From positions 1,108-14,437 of the forward strand of contig DHGV01000085.1 of assembly GCA_002402945.1 (NCBI GenBank): a stretch of 13,330 nt of DNA, read 5' to 3'. The notes under the pieces are model-generated. The model was not told where the DNA came from, did not search any database, and saw only the letters and a list, made by a program, of their open reading frames with translations. The stretch comes from Pelotomaculum sp. UBA4789. GTDB lineage: Bacteria; Bacillota; Desulfotomaculia; Desulfotomaculales; Pelotomaculaceae. Shown here in pieces: positions 1-6,290 of this stretch; position 1 is the first letter of the stretch; every line of letters begins with the position of its first letter. The position numbers and the translations under genes are program-made.

Positions 1-197
1 GGGCCCCCTGATACGGCAATCCCGGTGATACCGCGCTTCCCCACCCCCGATTCCTCGAGTACGGATTTAATCATGGGAAGCAGGTTCACGGAATGAGTAC
101 GCTGGTTAAAAACCATCCGCTCAGCCAGGATCACCCCGTCACCGGCGACTGCCACCGCGGCTACCGCTGTTGCAGACTCAATTCCCAGCACGTACAA
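1..197 (-). CDS. tsaB: TsaB, tRNA t6A threonylcarbamoyltransferase complex subunit (partial, C-terminus beyond left edge)
   Basis: About 65 N-terminal residues are visible, starting LYVLGIESATAVAAVAVAG after the initiator. This matches the ASKHA-fold N-terminus of TsaB (YeaZ): a LGIE/DTAT strand, then N-x-R-THS, then LLPMI, ending at AVSGGP, the beginning of the GPGSFTGLR region. TsaB is the non-catalytic partner that scaffolds TsaD and TsaE for N6-threonylcarbamoyladenosine synthesis on ANN-decoding tRNAs. The start is taken as TTG at 197. A stop codon lies two codons upstream in the same frame, and a GAGGAG ribosome site within the tsaE end precedes it by about 10 nt. The gene overlaps the last 20 nt of tsaE, implying translational coupling. 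Identification rests on recognisable family pattern plus the tsaE neighbour. Confidence 0.9.
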   Translation of the reverse strand, partial: MYVLGIESATAVAAVAVAGDGVILAERMVFNQRTHSVNLLPMIKSVLEESGVGKRGITGIAVSGG

Positions 198-657
198 CAG
201 TCATCAGCTCCTCAATCAAAAGCCGGTATCTTTCACCCCTGGGCGAAATGGTGATCTGCCGGCAGCTTTCTTCATCCGGACACCTGTCGATTGTTATGTC
301 CAACCTTTCTTCCGGAAGCAGCTCGTTAATCTTTTCAGCCCACTCAATCAGGATGACACCGCCGCTATAAAAATATTCCTCGTAACCAAGATCATCCATT
401 TCCATGACAGAATCCAGGCGATAAACATCCATATGGTACAAGGGCAGCCTGCCGTAGTATTCATTAATCAAGGTAAAGGTAGGGCTGGTTACGGTACCTT
501 CTATGCCCAAACCGCGGGCTATCCCCTGGGCAAAACAAGTTTTCCCGGCGCCGAGCCCGCCGTAAAGGCAGAGCATATCCCCGGCACGCAGAATTGAACC
601 CAATTGTTTCCCCAAAATGCCGGTTTCTTCCGGCGATGAAGTTTCAATCACAGTCAC
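178..657 (-). CDS. tsaE: TsaE (YjeE), ATPase for tRNA t6A37 biosynthesis
   Basis: TsaE is the P-loop ATPase that drives turnover of the TsaB-TsaD t6A-forming complex in the cytoplasm. Using the GTG at 657 (159 residues, normal for the family), the Walker A motif GGLGAGKT is at residues 33-40. TSPTFTLINEY (57-67, switch region), HMDVYRL (75-81, conserved Asp77) and LIEWAEKI (103-110, the conserved Glu-Trp pair) follow in the usual order. The frame stays open to a TTG at 705, which would add 16 residues. I prefer 657 because family members start just before the I-E-T-S-x-x-E-T segment and because TGGGGTG lies about 9 nt upstream, while the 705 site has no clear ribosome site. The gene overlaps tsaB and probably shares its transcript. 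It is separated from the upstream receiver gene by a terminator, so it should have its own promoter, although none is obvious. Confidence 0.93.
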   Translation of the reverse strand: MTVIETSSPEETGILGKQLGSILRAGDMLCLYGGLGAGKTCFAQGIARGLGIEGTVTSPTFTLINEYYGRLPLYHMDVYRLDSVMEMDDLGYEEYFYSGGVILIEWAEKINELLPEERLDITIDRCPDEESCRQITISPRGERYRLLIEELMTVVRAGN

Positions 658-715
658 AAGGCACACCCCATATAAATTAAACCATTTGCCGGCCAGACGC
701 AACAATCACTTTAAC

Positions 716-753
716 ATTATCCCGGAAATTCTGCAATATCAGCACGGGATAAT
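716..753. repeat. Perfect 9-bp inverted repeat upstream of tsaE
   Basis: ATTATCCCG at 716-724 is exactly complementary to CGGGATAAT at 745-753, with a 20-nt spacer. Inside the spacer a second short pair, TGC (732-734) and GCA (742-744), sits directly against the right arm. The fold is therefore a 12-bp stem with a one-sided 7-nt bulge and a 7-nt loop. No T-run follows on either strand, so it is not a standard terminator. It lies about 60 bp before the chosen tsaE start. It could be a leader hairpin or a protein-binding site; the role is unknown. Confidence 0.5.
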
Positions 754-854
754 TATATCAAAGCCAGGCTCACACAGACAGAAAAAAACCCCTCGCGGGG
801 ATTGTTGAATAGTCAGTTTACATACAGCCTGCAACTCTAGATTCTGCAATATCA
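728..854. repeat. 14-bp exact direct repeat, copies at 728-741 and 841-854
   Basis: ATTCTGCAATATCA occurs at 728-741, inside the inverted repeat upstream of tsaE, and again at 841-854, inside the 3' end of the receiver gene. The copies start 113 bp apart and flank the terminator. The flanks of the two copies do not match. This may be a small local duplication or chance. Confidence 0.4.
782..800 (-). terminator. Intrinsic terminator of the Spo0F-like receiver gene
   Basis: On the minus strand CCCC-GCGA-GGGG (800-789) forms a 4-bp GC stem capped by a GNRA tetraloop, followed by seven T (788-782). It begins 17 nt after the receiver gene's stop codon. The stem is short but the tetraloop and T-run are classical. 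Confidence 0.75.
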
Positions 855-1228
855 TCAAATCCATCGAAAAATTTATTAAGCAGTTCCTTGATTTCCTCAA
901 CATCGAATGGCTTGGCGATATAACACCATGCTCCTTTGCTTTTGGCTTCGGATACTGTCTGTTCGGAACCGTAGGCAGTCATAATAATGACCTGGGTCTC
1001 CGGCCTCGCTGTTTTTATTTTTCCCAGCGCTTCCAGTCCCCCGATCAATGGCATTCGGACATCCATAAAAATCAAGTCGGGCTTTATTGAACAGGCCATT
1101 TCAATGGCTTCCATCCCGTTTTGAGCCATATAGGACTTGTGTCCTGACTCCCTCACCACTATGTCCAGGAGAAAACGTACTCCTGCCTGATCATCCGCAA
1201 TCAATACCTTCAGCTTCTCTCGAGCCAT
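818..1228 (-). CDS. Spo0F-like single-domain response regulator
   Basis: This is a 136-residue stand-alone CheY-fold receiver with no output domain. Conserved residues are all present: acidic pair Asp12-Asp13, phosphoacceptor Asp56 (LIFMDVRMP), Thr84 and Tyr86 (IIMTAYG), and Lys106 (AKPFD). Each is shifted by exactly two from B. subtilis Spo0F (10/11, 54, 82/84, 104), and the MTAYG and AKPFD-x-EEI segments are Spo0F-like. Spo0F relays phosphate from sporulation kinases to Spo0B. The histidine at Spo0F position 101 is Tyr103 here, and about 15 extra residues follow the domain. The ATG at 1228 is preferred over an in-frame GTG at 1240, because GAGGTG at 1233-1238 is a ribosome site spaced 4 nt before it. 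The gene is monocistronic between its own promoters and terminator. Another single-domain receiver remains possible. Confidence 0.85.
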   Translation of the reverse strand: MAREKLKVLIADDQAGVRFLLDIVVRESGHKSYMAQNGMEAIEMACSIKPDLIFMDVRMPLIGGLEALGKIKTARPETQVIIMTAYGSEQTVSEAKSKGAWCYIAKPFDVEEIKELLNKFFDGFDDIAESRVAGCM

Positions 1229-1234
1229 TCGACA
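1228..1234 (-). promoter_or_regulatory. Spo0A box-like heptamer at the receiver gene start
   Basis: TGTCGAA on the minus strand matches the Spo0A-box core (TGTCGAA) at all seven positions. It lies between the ribosome site and the first base of the ATG. A second, 6-of-7 copy (GGTCGAA) lies at 1294-1300, overlapping the sigma-H -10 element. A 7-mer can occur by chance; the case rests on position and on the gene's identity. Confidence 0.4.
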
Positions 1235-1292
1235 CCTCACGACAAAATATTACAACATAATAACATTTCAGTATAAGATAACCAAATAAGGT

Positions 1293-1319
1293 ATTCGACC
1301 TGTTATCGTAATATCCTTT
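1293..1319 (-). promoter_or_regulatory. Sigma-H-type promoter candidate for the Spo0F-like gene
   Basis: On the minus strand AAAGGATAT (1319-1311) fits the sigma-H -35 pattern RNAGGAWWW. After 11 nt comes GTC-GAAT (GAAT at 1296-1293), fitting the -10 pattern RNNGAAT. Spacing is within the known 11-12 nt range. It is about 65 bp upstream of the start codon. In B. subtilis the spo0F gene is itself transcribed from a sigma-H promoter, which supports the reading. Confidence 0.6.
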
Positions 1320-1322
1320 AAT

Positions 1323-1351
1323 AAAATAGATTATTTATAACAAAATGTCAA
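1323..1351 (-). promoter_or_regulatory. Sigma-A promoter candidate upstream of the sigma-H site
   Basis: The minus strand has a perfect TTGACA -35 (1351-1346), a 17-nt spacer and TATTTT as the -10 (1328-1323, 4 of 6 matches). It lies immediately upstream of the sigma-H candidate, giving a tandem arrangement ahead of the receiver gene. Confidence 0.5.
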
Positions 1352-1376
1352 ATATTTTCTTATTTTACCAGAGATG

Positions 1377-2510
1377 CTAATACAGAGGCAACACCTTTCC
1401 GCCGTTAATGAATACCTGTTTGACCCGGGAAGCGATATCCAGGGGATGGCGGTCCAAGATAACAAGATCGGCGTCTTTACCCTTTTCTATGCTGCCAATT
1501 TGTTTCTCCAGCCCTAATATCCTGGCTGCGTCTATTGTAATGGCCTTCAAGGCCTGTTCTTCAGACAGCCCGCCCTTGACAGCGAGAGCCGCAGATAAAG
1601 CCAGATACTGCACAGGGACAACGGGGTGGTCTGTCATAATGGCAAACAAAACTCCTTTTTCGGCAAGCACCCTGGCTGTCTCAATGGTCACTCCCTGCAT
1701 TTCCACTTTTGCCCTGTTTGTAATCACAGGCCCGATCACAGCCGGAATATTTTTATCAGCGAGCCGGTGTGCTACCAGGTGGCCCTCAGTACAATGTTCA
1801 ATGATCAGATCTATGCCAAACTCATCAGCAATCCGCAGTGCTGTCATGATATCATCAGCGCGGTGGGCATGAACCCGCAGCGGCACTTCCTTCCTCAGCA
1901 CCCTCCCAATCGACTCCATCTTCAAGTCTCTTTCCGGTGACTCTTTTTTCAAATATTCACAGCCTTTGATGAGGGCTTCTCTGATTATCGCTGCTGAAGC
2001 CATGCGTGTAGCGGGAGTTTTTTTATCCCTGCCATAACTGCGCTTTGGATTTTCACCGAGAGCTGCCTTTAGTCCAACAGGGAAGCGCAAGATCATATCG
2101 TCAACGACCGTGCCGTGGGTTTTCATCGCCACCATTTCACCACCGATGATATTGGCGCTGCCCGGTCCTGTTACTAAGGTGGTAACACCACCCTCCAGGG
2201 CGTCGCGGAACCCCAGGTCCATGGGGTTAACAGCGTCGATCGAACGCAAATGCGGGGTTACTGGATCTGTTGTTTCATTGCTGTCGTCCCCTTCTTCCCG
2301 GTGAATTTCTTCCACGATCCCCACATGGCTGTGCGAGTCGATCATCCCGGGCATAACAATCATCCCTGCCGCATCAAAAATTTCAGCGCCCGGAGGGATC
2401 AGAACGCCCTCATGCACTCCGACAATTTTACCCCCGTCTGCAATTACTGTCCCTATATCCAAAGGACGCCCTGCCATAGTAATAATCTTCCCGCCGGTAA
2501 TGGCAAGCAT
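1377..2510 (-). CDS. Metal-dependent amidohydrolase (imidazolonepropionase-like family)
   Basis: This is a 377-residue cytoplasmic amidohydrolase-superfamily enzyme with a split beta-sandwich around a TIM barrel. The N-terminal segment (GGKIITMAG, then DAAGMIVMPGMIDSHSHVG) and the C-terminal GKDADLVILD segment form the sandwich. Metal-site residues visible are His60-x-His62, His214 and His216 (VHAH), His239 (IIEHC) and Asp294 (MTDHP). Lys148 in GLKAALGEN is a possible carbamylated bridging lysine. The superfamily hydrolyses C-N bonds in small cyclic or amide substrates; the actual substrate cannot be read from the sequence. The ATG at 2510 is chosen because AGGAAGG precedes it, whereas the in-frame ATG at 2588 has no ribosome site and adds 26 poorly folded residues. 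It follows glgX by 95 nt with no clear terminator between, so cotranscription is possible. Confidence 0.85.
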   Translation of the reverse strand: MLAITGGKIITMAGRPLDIGTVIADGGKIVGVHEGVLIPPGAEIFDAAGMIVMPGMIDSHSHVGIVEEIHREEGDDSNETTDPVTPHLRSIDAVNPMDLGFRDALEGGVTTLVTGPGSANIIGGEMVAMKTHGTVVDDMILRFPVGLKAALGENPKRSYGRDKKTPATRMASAAIIREALIKGCEYLKKESPERDLKMESIGRVLRKEVPLRVHAHRADDIMTALRIADEFGIDLIIEHCTEGHLVAHRLADKNIPAVIGPVITNRAKVEMQGVTIETARVLAEKGVLFAIMTDHPVVPVQYLALSAALAVKGGLSEEQALKAITIDAARILGLEKQIGSIEKGKDADLVILDRHPLDIASRVKQVFINGGKVLPLY

Positions 2511-2605
2511 AATGACCTTCCTCTCTTGAATAGACTGTCTGTTAAATTTTGCGCACAGTGAACTCCTATCTTTTAAAGATATTCTCATCAGTAAGATTCT
2601 GTATT

Positions 2606-4732
2606 TTACAGCTCGGTATTCTTGCTGATAAGTATTACTATACTCTGTGGAGCTACTGTGTGATAAACATGTCCTGGCAGCGGCTGAGTATTTTCCTCCT
2701 CAAGCAGATCCAGGCCTCGAGGGAGGGAGGTGTCAAGAATTCTGGAAAAAACCGCTCCGGGACGGATACGGGGAAGCTGGAAACTCTTTTCTTCCTTGAG
2801 AGCGTTTAAGATAATTAAAATATCACATTTTTTTTCCTCTTCTGATACACCAATTAATTCATTTCCCTTGATCAGAAAGGCCAGAAAACCCTTCCCGGGG
2901 TTGTTCCAATCCGGCGGTTCGAGATCTTCGGAATACCAATTAATATCTTTTATGGCGTCAAGGTCGAGATCCCGCCCGGTAAAATAGTTTTCCTGCCTAA
3001 AATGGGGGTGGCGTTTACGAAAGTCAATCAGCTTCCGGACAAAATCAACCAGATTCTGATTGGTTTCCGCCAGGGACCAGTCCAAATAACTTATCTCATT
3101 GTCCTGGCAGTAAGCATTGTTATTGCCTCTCTGGGTTCTCATAAACTCATCCCCGGCCAGGATCATGGGTACCCCCTGGGAAATCATGATCAGTGTAAGA
3201 AAATTTTTTATGTTCTTTTCCCTTAGATCTTTGATCATGGCATCAGCAGTCTCTCCCTCATACCCGCAGTTAAAGGAGAAGTTTTCGCTGACGCCGTCCT
3301 TATTGTTCTCCAAATTAGCCTCGTTGTGCTTTTTTTCATAGGAGACAAGGTCGTTAAGGGTAAATCCGTCATGACAGGTTACATAATTAATGCTGTTGAA
3401 CGGTGTCCGGCCATCATCGGCGTATAAATCAGAGCTGCCGGTTAAACGGTAGCCCATTTCCGGCAGCATGCCGGGCATTCCTTTTATAAACTTTCTTACA
3501 CTGTCACGGTACATACCATTCCACTCGGCCCAGTCCAGGGGGAAATTCCCGACCTGGTAGGAATCATGAGTAGCATCCCATGGTTCAGCAATCAGCTTCA
3601 CACCTGCCAATACGGGATCCTGGTGGACCGCCATGAAGAATCCTGATTCCCTCGAAAAATTGCCGTTGTCACGCCCGAGCGCCGTAGCCAGGTCAAACCT
3701 GAAACCGTCCACATGCATAGCTTCCACCCAGTAGCGCAGTGAATCCATGACCATTTTTACAACCTGAGGCTCGTCAAAGTTCAAAGTGTTGCTGCAGCCG
3801 GTGTAGTCCACATAATACCGTTTTTCGGTTTGCAGTTTGTAATATGTGATATTGTCAATACCTTTAAAACAGAGTGTTGGTCCCAGCTCGTTACCCTCGC
3901 AGGTGTGGTTGTAAACCACATCAAGAATAATCTCAATACCTGCGCTGTGCAGGGCTTTTACCATCTGCTTAAACTCCTGCACCTGACAGCCCGGGAAAGC
4001 ACCGGTGCTGAAGCGGCTGTCCGGCGCAAAAAAACCCAGGGTGTTATACCCCCAGTAGTTTACTAGGCCCTTTTTGGTTAAAGCATCATCGTCATAGCAG
4101 TGGTGGACAGGCAAAAATTCCACAGCGGTTACACCCAGGTTTTTTAAATAGGGTATTTTTTCAATAACACCCAGGTAAGTGCCGGGATTTTTCACGGCTG
4201 AAGAATGATGGGCTGTCAGTCCCTTCAGGTGCGCCTCATAAATAATTGTCTCCTGTAGGGGAATACGCAGCGGCACATCACCTTCCCAGTGAAACCGATC
4301 ATCGATCACAATACATTTTGGCGCCCCGCCGGCGTTATCTAAAACATTAAAAGAGAAATCAGCCAGGTGTGAAGCGGGATTATAACCGAGGTGCCAGGGG
4401 CCAGGCAAAAATTTGCCCGTTATGGCTTTAGCATAAGGGTCGGTCAGAAGGCGGTTGGGATTAAAACGCATACCTTTTTGCGGCTGGTAAGGGCCTCTGA
4501 CACGATAAGCATAAAGTTGTCCCGGGACAATCCCCTCCACAAAGCAGTGCCATACAAAAAACGATCTCCTGTTCATACGGATGACATCTGTTGGTGTTAT
4601 GTCATGCGGCCGGTCAAATAATAAAAGATCTACCCCTTCAGCGTACTTTGAATATATGGCAAAGTTTACCCCGTCTTCAAATAGTGTCGCACCCTGCGGG
4701 AAATAACTGCCCGCTCTGATGTTCCTTCCCAT
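2606..4732 (-). CDS. glgX: Glycogen debranching enzyme GlgX/TreX (GH13 isoamylase type)
   Basis: This 708-residue GH13 enzyme cleaves alpha-1,6 branches in glycogen-like glucans. An N-terminal CBM48/isoamylase beta domain occupies roughly residues 5-130 (FPQGAT, GVNFAIYS, YAYRVRGPY). The barrel follows with region I DVVYNH (271-276), region II GFRFDLA with nucleophile Asp347 and Arg345, region III IAEPWDA with acid/base Glu383, and region IV TCHDG with His454 and Asp455. A C-terminal beta domain ends the protein. The length lies between E. coli GlgX (about 657) and archaeal TreX (about 710). AGGAAGG sits 5 nt before the ATG at 4732. The mazEF terminator is just upstream, so the gene should have its own promoter, but no good -35/-10 pair is visible. 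No other glycogen genes are in the window. Confidence 0.95.
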   Translation of the reverse strand: MGRNIRAGSYFPQGATLFEDGVNFAIYSKYAEGVDLLLFDRPHDITPTDVIRMNRRSFFVWHCFVEGIVPGQLYAYRVRGPYQPQKGMRFNPNRLLTDPYAKAITGKFLPGPWHLGYNPASHLADFSFNVLDNAGGAPKCIVIDDRFHWEGDVPLRIPLQETIIYEAHLKGLTAHHSSAVKNPGTYLGVIEKIPYLKNLGVTAVEFLPVHHCYDDDALTKKGLVNYWGYNTLGFFAPDSRFSTGAFPGCQVQEFKQMVKALHSAGIEIILDVVYNHTCEGNELGPTLCFKGIDNITYYKLQTEKRYYVDYTGCSNTLNFDEPQVVKMVMDSLRYWVEAMHVDGFRFDLATALGRDNGNFSRESGFFMAVHQDPVLAGVKLIAEPWDATHDSYQVGNFPLDWAEWNGMYRDSVRKFIKGMPGMLPEMGYRLTGSSDLYADDGRTPFNSINYVTCHDGFTLNDLVSYEKKHNEANLENNKDGVSENFSFNCGYEGETADAMIKDLREKNIKNFLTLIMISQGVPMILAGDEFMRTQRGNNNAYCQDNEISYLDWSLAETNQNLVDFVRKLIDFRKRHPHFRQENYFTGRDLDLDAIKDINWYSEDLEPPDWNNPGKGFLAFLIKGNELIGVSEEEKKCDILIILNALKEEKSFQLPRIRPGAVFSRILDTSLPRGLDLLEEENTQPLPGHVYHTVAPQSIVILISKNTEL

Positions 4733-4769
4733 TCTAACCTTCCTTTATCGCTATAATGAATCGGACATT

Positions 4770-4810
4770 AAAAAACCTTGCTCGGCTGTTTGTGCCGGGT
4801 AAAGGTTTTT
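4770..4810 (-). terminator. Intrinsic terminator after mazEF (possibly bidirectional)
   Basis: On the minus strand AAAAACCTT (4810-4802) pairs with AAGGTTTTT (4779-4771). An inner CGGC/GCCG stem (4797-4794 with 4786-4783) closes a 7-nt loop, and six T end the structure (4775-4770). It starts 26 nt after the mazF stop codon and ends about 38 bp before the glgX start. The A/T arms are symmetrical, so it could also stop plus-strand transcription. Confidence 0.8.
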
Positions 4811-4835
4811 CGAAGAAAAATATATTTTACCTGGG

Positions 4836-5186
4836 TTACAGGTCCACCAGTCCCAGGCTGATTTCAATAGCCTTGTTTACTTTAGACATTGTGTCATTAT
4901 CCAGTGTATAAACTTTTTCCAGAAGCCTGGACTTATCAATCGTTCTGATCTGTTCGAGCAGGATCACTGAGTATTTTTCAAGCCCGCCGGAGTTTACTGG
5001 TAATGCAACATGTGTCGGCAGCCTTGGTTTGTCGATCTGAGAAGTTATGGCAGCGACAATTGTTGTCGGGCTATACTGGTTACCAATATTATTTTGAATT
5101 ATTAGGACCGGCCTGGTCCCCCCCTGTTCGGAACCTACAACCGGGCTCAGGTCGGCATAGTAAATATCGCCCTGGCGGATAGACAT
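4836..5186 (-). CDS. mazF: MazF/EndoA-type mRNA interferase toxin
   Basis: This 116-residue PemK/MazF-fold endoribonuclease is of the Gram-positive EndoA (NdoA) type. The N-terminus RQGDIYYADLSPVVGSEQGG, the RPVLIIQN strand, AAITSQ, and EQIRTIDKSRL follow the family order. The two catalytic residues known from B. subtilis EndoA fall at the same positions, Arg25 (in GGTRP) and Thr48 (in AITSQ), so the toxin looks intact. EndoA cleaves single-stranded mRNA at a short U-rich site (UACAU). The ATG directly follows the mazE stop codon, so translation is coupled. In many Bacillota this pair sits next to alr, but no alanine racemase is present here. Confidence 0.95.
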   Translation of the reverse strand: MSIRQGDIYYADLSPVVGSEQGGTRPVLIIQNNIGNQYSPTTIVAAITSQIDKPRLPTHVALPVNSGGLEKYSVILLEQIRTIDKSRLLEKVYTLDNDTMSKVNKAIEISLGLVDL

Positions 5187-5462
5187 TTATTTTACCTCCG
5201 TCACGGAAAGTTCATAAATATCTGTTACCTCTGTCTCCAGGCAGTAATGCTCGATAACCAGGGCAAGGTTGATTTTGGCCATTTCAATATAGCCTGTTTT
5301 CATTTGCTCTCTCAATAGCCGCCTTTTACATTCGGCAATGTAAAAATCCATGCCTCTGCGTATGAACTCGTTTCGGTCTTGTTGGTAGGCAGCTGCAATC
5401 CCGTCCAACTCCGCCAAAAGTGAATTCGGCAGGCTGATCATGATACTCTTTACTTCAGACAC
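5187..5462 (-). CDS. mazE: MazE/EndoAI-type ribbon-helix-helix antitoxin
   Basis: This is a 91-residue antitoxin. Residues about 5-45 form a CopG-like ribbon-helix-helix DNA-binding domain: the beta strand KSIMISLPNSLLAELD, then a helix with RNEFIRRGMDFYI. The C-terminal part (GYIEMAKINLALVIEH) is the toxin-binding segment typical of EndoAI. The start is GTG at 5462 with a strong GGGGAGGA ribosome site 6-7 nt upstream. It is the first gene of the mazEF operon and its stop codon abuts the mazF ATG. RHH antitoxins usually repress their own promoter, and a perfect palindrome overlaps the candidate -10 just upstream. Confidence 0.92.
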   Translation of the reverse strand: MSEVKSIMISLPNSLLAELDGIAAAYQQDRNEFIRRGMDFYIAECKRRLLREQMKTGYIEMAKINLALVIEHYCLETEVTDIYELSVTEVK

Positions 5463-5486
5463 AGGCGATCCTCCCCGACAAAGCCG

Positions 5487-5500
5487 ATATTATATAATAT
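5487..5500. promoter_or_regulatory. Perfect 14-bp palindrome, candidate MazE operator
   Basis: ATATTATATAATAT reads identically on both strands. It begins at or just after the candidate -10 element and lies 25 bp before the mazE start. RHH dimers bind short palindromic sites, so this is a reasonable operator. The very A/T-rich setting makes chance palindromes likelier. Confidence 0.4.
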
Positions 5501-5526
5501 ATATACCTTTAAAATAATAATGTCAA
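5498..5526 (-). promoter_or_regulatory. Sigma-A promoter of mazEF
   Basis: The minus strand has a perfect TTGACA -35 (5526-5521), a 17-nt spacer and TATATA (5503-5498). TATATT, a 5-of-6 -10 match, is available with a 19-nt spacer. The start codon is about 36 bp downstream of the -10. Confidence 0.65.
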
Positions 5527-5555
5527 CGATTCGAGGCTATATCAATGGTTTACAA

Positions 5556-5576
5556 CGTTTCAGGGTTGATGAAACG
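5556..5576. repeat. Small hairpin between ilvN and mazE
   Basis: CGTTTC (5556-5561) and GAAACG (5571-5576) form a 6-bp stem with a 9-nt loop, just after the ilvN stop codon. No T-run follows on the minus strand, so it is at best a weak terminator or an RNA 3'-end stabiliser. Confidence 0.35.
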
Positions 5577-5581
5577 GCGCC

Positions 5582-6073
5582 TTAATTTTTAACCGCTTTA
5601 GGCCCCCTTGACAGGGCGATTTTCCCTGTCCGGACCAGTTCGACGATGCCATAATCCTCAAGCACAGAACAGAACGCGCTGATCTTTTTTGCATCACCCA
5701 GGATCTCGACGATCATTGTCTCTTTATTTACATCAATTATGTTTGCCCTGAATACTGATACAAGGTTGACAATATCAGACCTGCGGTTGTTTTCGGCTTT
5801 AACTTTAATCAAAGCGAGTTCGCGCTCAACCGACTCTTCAGTCTTCAGCTCAACAATTTTAATCACGTCCACCAGTTTTGAAAGCTGCTTTATTACCTGT
5901 TCAAGCACCTGTTCATCACCCTTCACATCCAGGGTGATCCGGGTCACATCAGGCTCCTCGGTGTAACCGGCGGCGATGCTTTCAATATTTACCACCCTCC
6001 GGCTTAAAAGACCAGATATGCGGGCTAAAACTCCCGGTTTATTAACAACAAGGACAGCTAGTGTATTTTTCAA
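5582..6073 (-). CDS. ilvN: Acetolactate synthase small (regulatory) subunit
   Basis: This 163-residue protein matches the IlvN/IlvH regulatory subunit. An N-terminal ACT domain (residues about 3-78) carries LAVLVVNKPGVLARISGLLS, the RRVVNIES strand, the VTRITLDV strand and the KQLSKLVDVIKI segment. The C-terminal ALS_ss domain shows ERELALIKV, FRANIIDV and RTGKIALSRG. The subunit binds the catalytic subunit and confers valine feedback inhibition in branched-chain amino acid synthesis. The start is TTG at 6073 with GGAAGGA about 9-10 nt upstream; no in-frame ATG lies nearby. Neither ilvB nor ilvC is adjacent, so the gene stands alone with its own promoter. Confidence 0.94.
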   Translation of the reverse strand: MKNTLAVLVVNKPGVLARISGLLSRRVVNIESIAAGYTEEPDVTRITLDVKGDEQVLEQVIKQLSKLVDVIKIVELKTEESVERELALIKVKAENNRRSDIVNLVSVFRANIIDVNKETMIVEILGDAKKISAFCSVLEDYGIVELVRTGKIALSRGPKAVKN

Positions 6074-6107
6074 AATTAATCATCCTTCCTTCCTGAACCT
6101 AATAAAA

Positions 6108-6135
6108 ATTCTATCACATATTCAATTTCTGTCTA
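6108..6135 (-). promoter_or_regulatory. Sigma-A promoter candidate for ilvN
   Basis: The minus strand has TAGACA (6135-6130, 5 of 6) as the -35, a 16-nt spacer and TAGAAT (6113-6108, 5 of 6) as the -10, 35 bp before the TTG start. The leader is too short for a T-box or attenuator. Confidence 0.55.
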
Positions 6136-6150
6136 TCTTTTTTATGATCA

Positions 6151-6171
6151 CACATGACCATGACACATGAC
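6151..6171. repeat. Short direct repeat CACATGAC x2
   Basis: CACATGAC occurs at 6151-6158 and 6164-6171, a 13-bp period, about 16 bp upstream of the ilvN -35. It could be a paired regulator site for ilvN or for the divergent plus-strand block, or simple-sequence chance. Confidence 0.3.
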
Positions 6172-6290
6172 ATAAGTATTATTTACGCAAGACACACATC
6201 TTAAAGGAATTCAACAGCACAGCGCCGGAAAAGTGATAGTGATTAACTCCTGTAACACGGTCAAAATATTTATCTTATGAGGGTATATAA

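Noticed and set aside
2511..2588. N-terminal extension of the amidohydrolase from ATG 2588
   Set aside because: There is no ribosome site at 2588 and a strong AGGAAGG before the ATG at 2510, where family members begin. A small palindrome (2568-2580) lies there without other support.
4752..4757. Plus-strand TATAAT between glgX and mazF
   Set aside because: No -35 is found at proper spacing and it would only drive antisense transcription into a terminator hairpin; judged chance.
6074..6290. T-box or attenuator upstream of ilvN
   Set aside because: The leader after the candidate promoter is about 30 nt, with no T-box sequence and no terminator hairpin.
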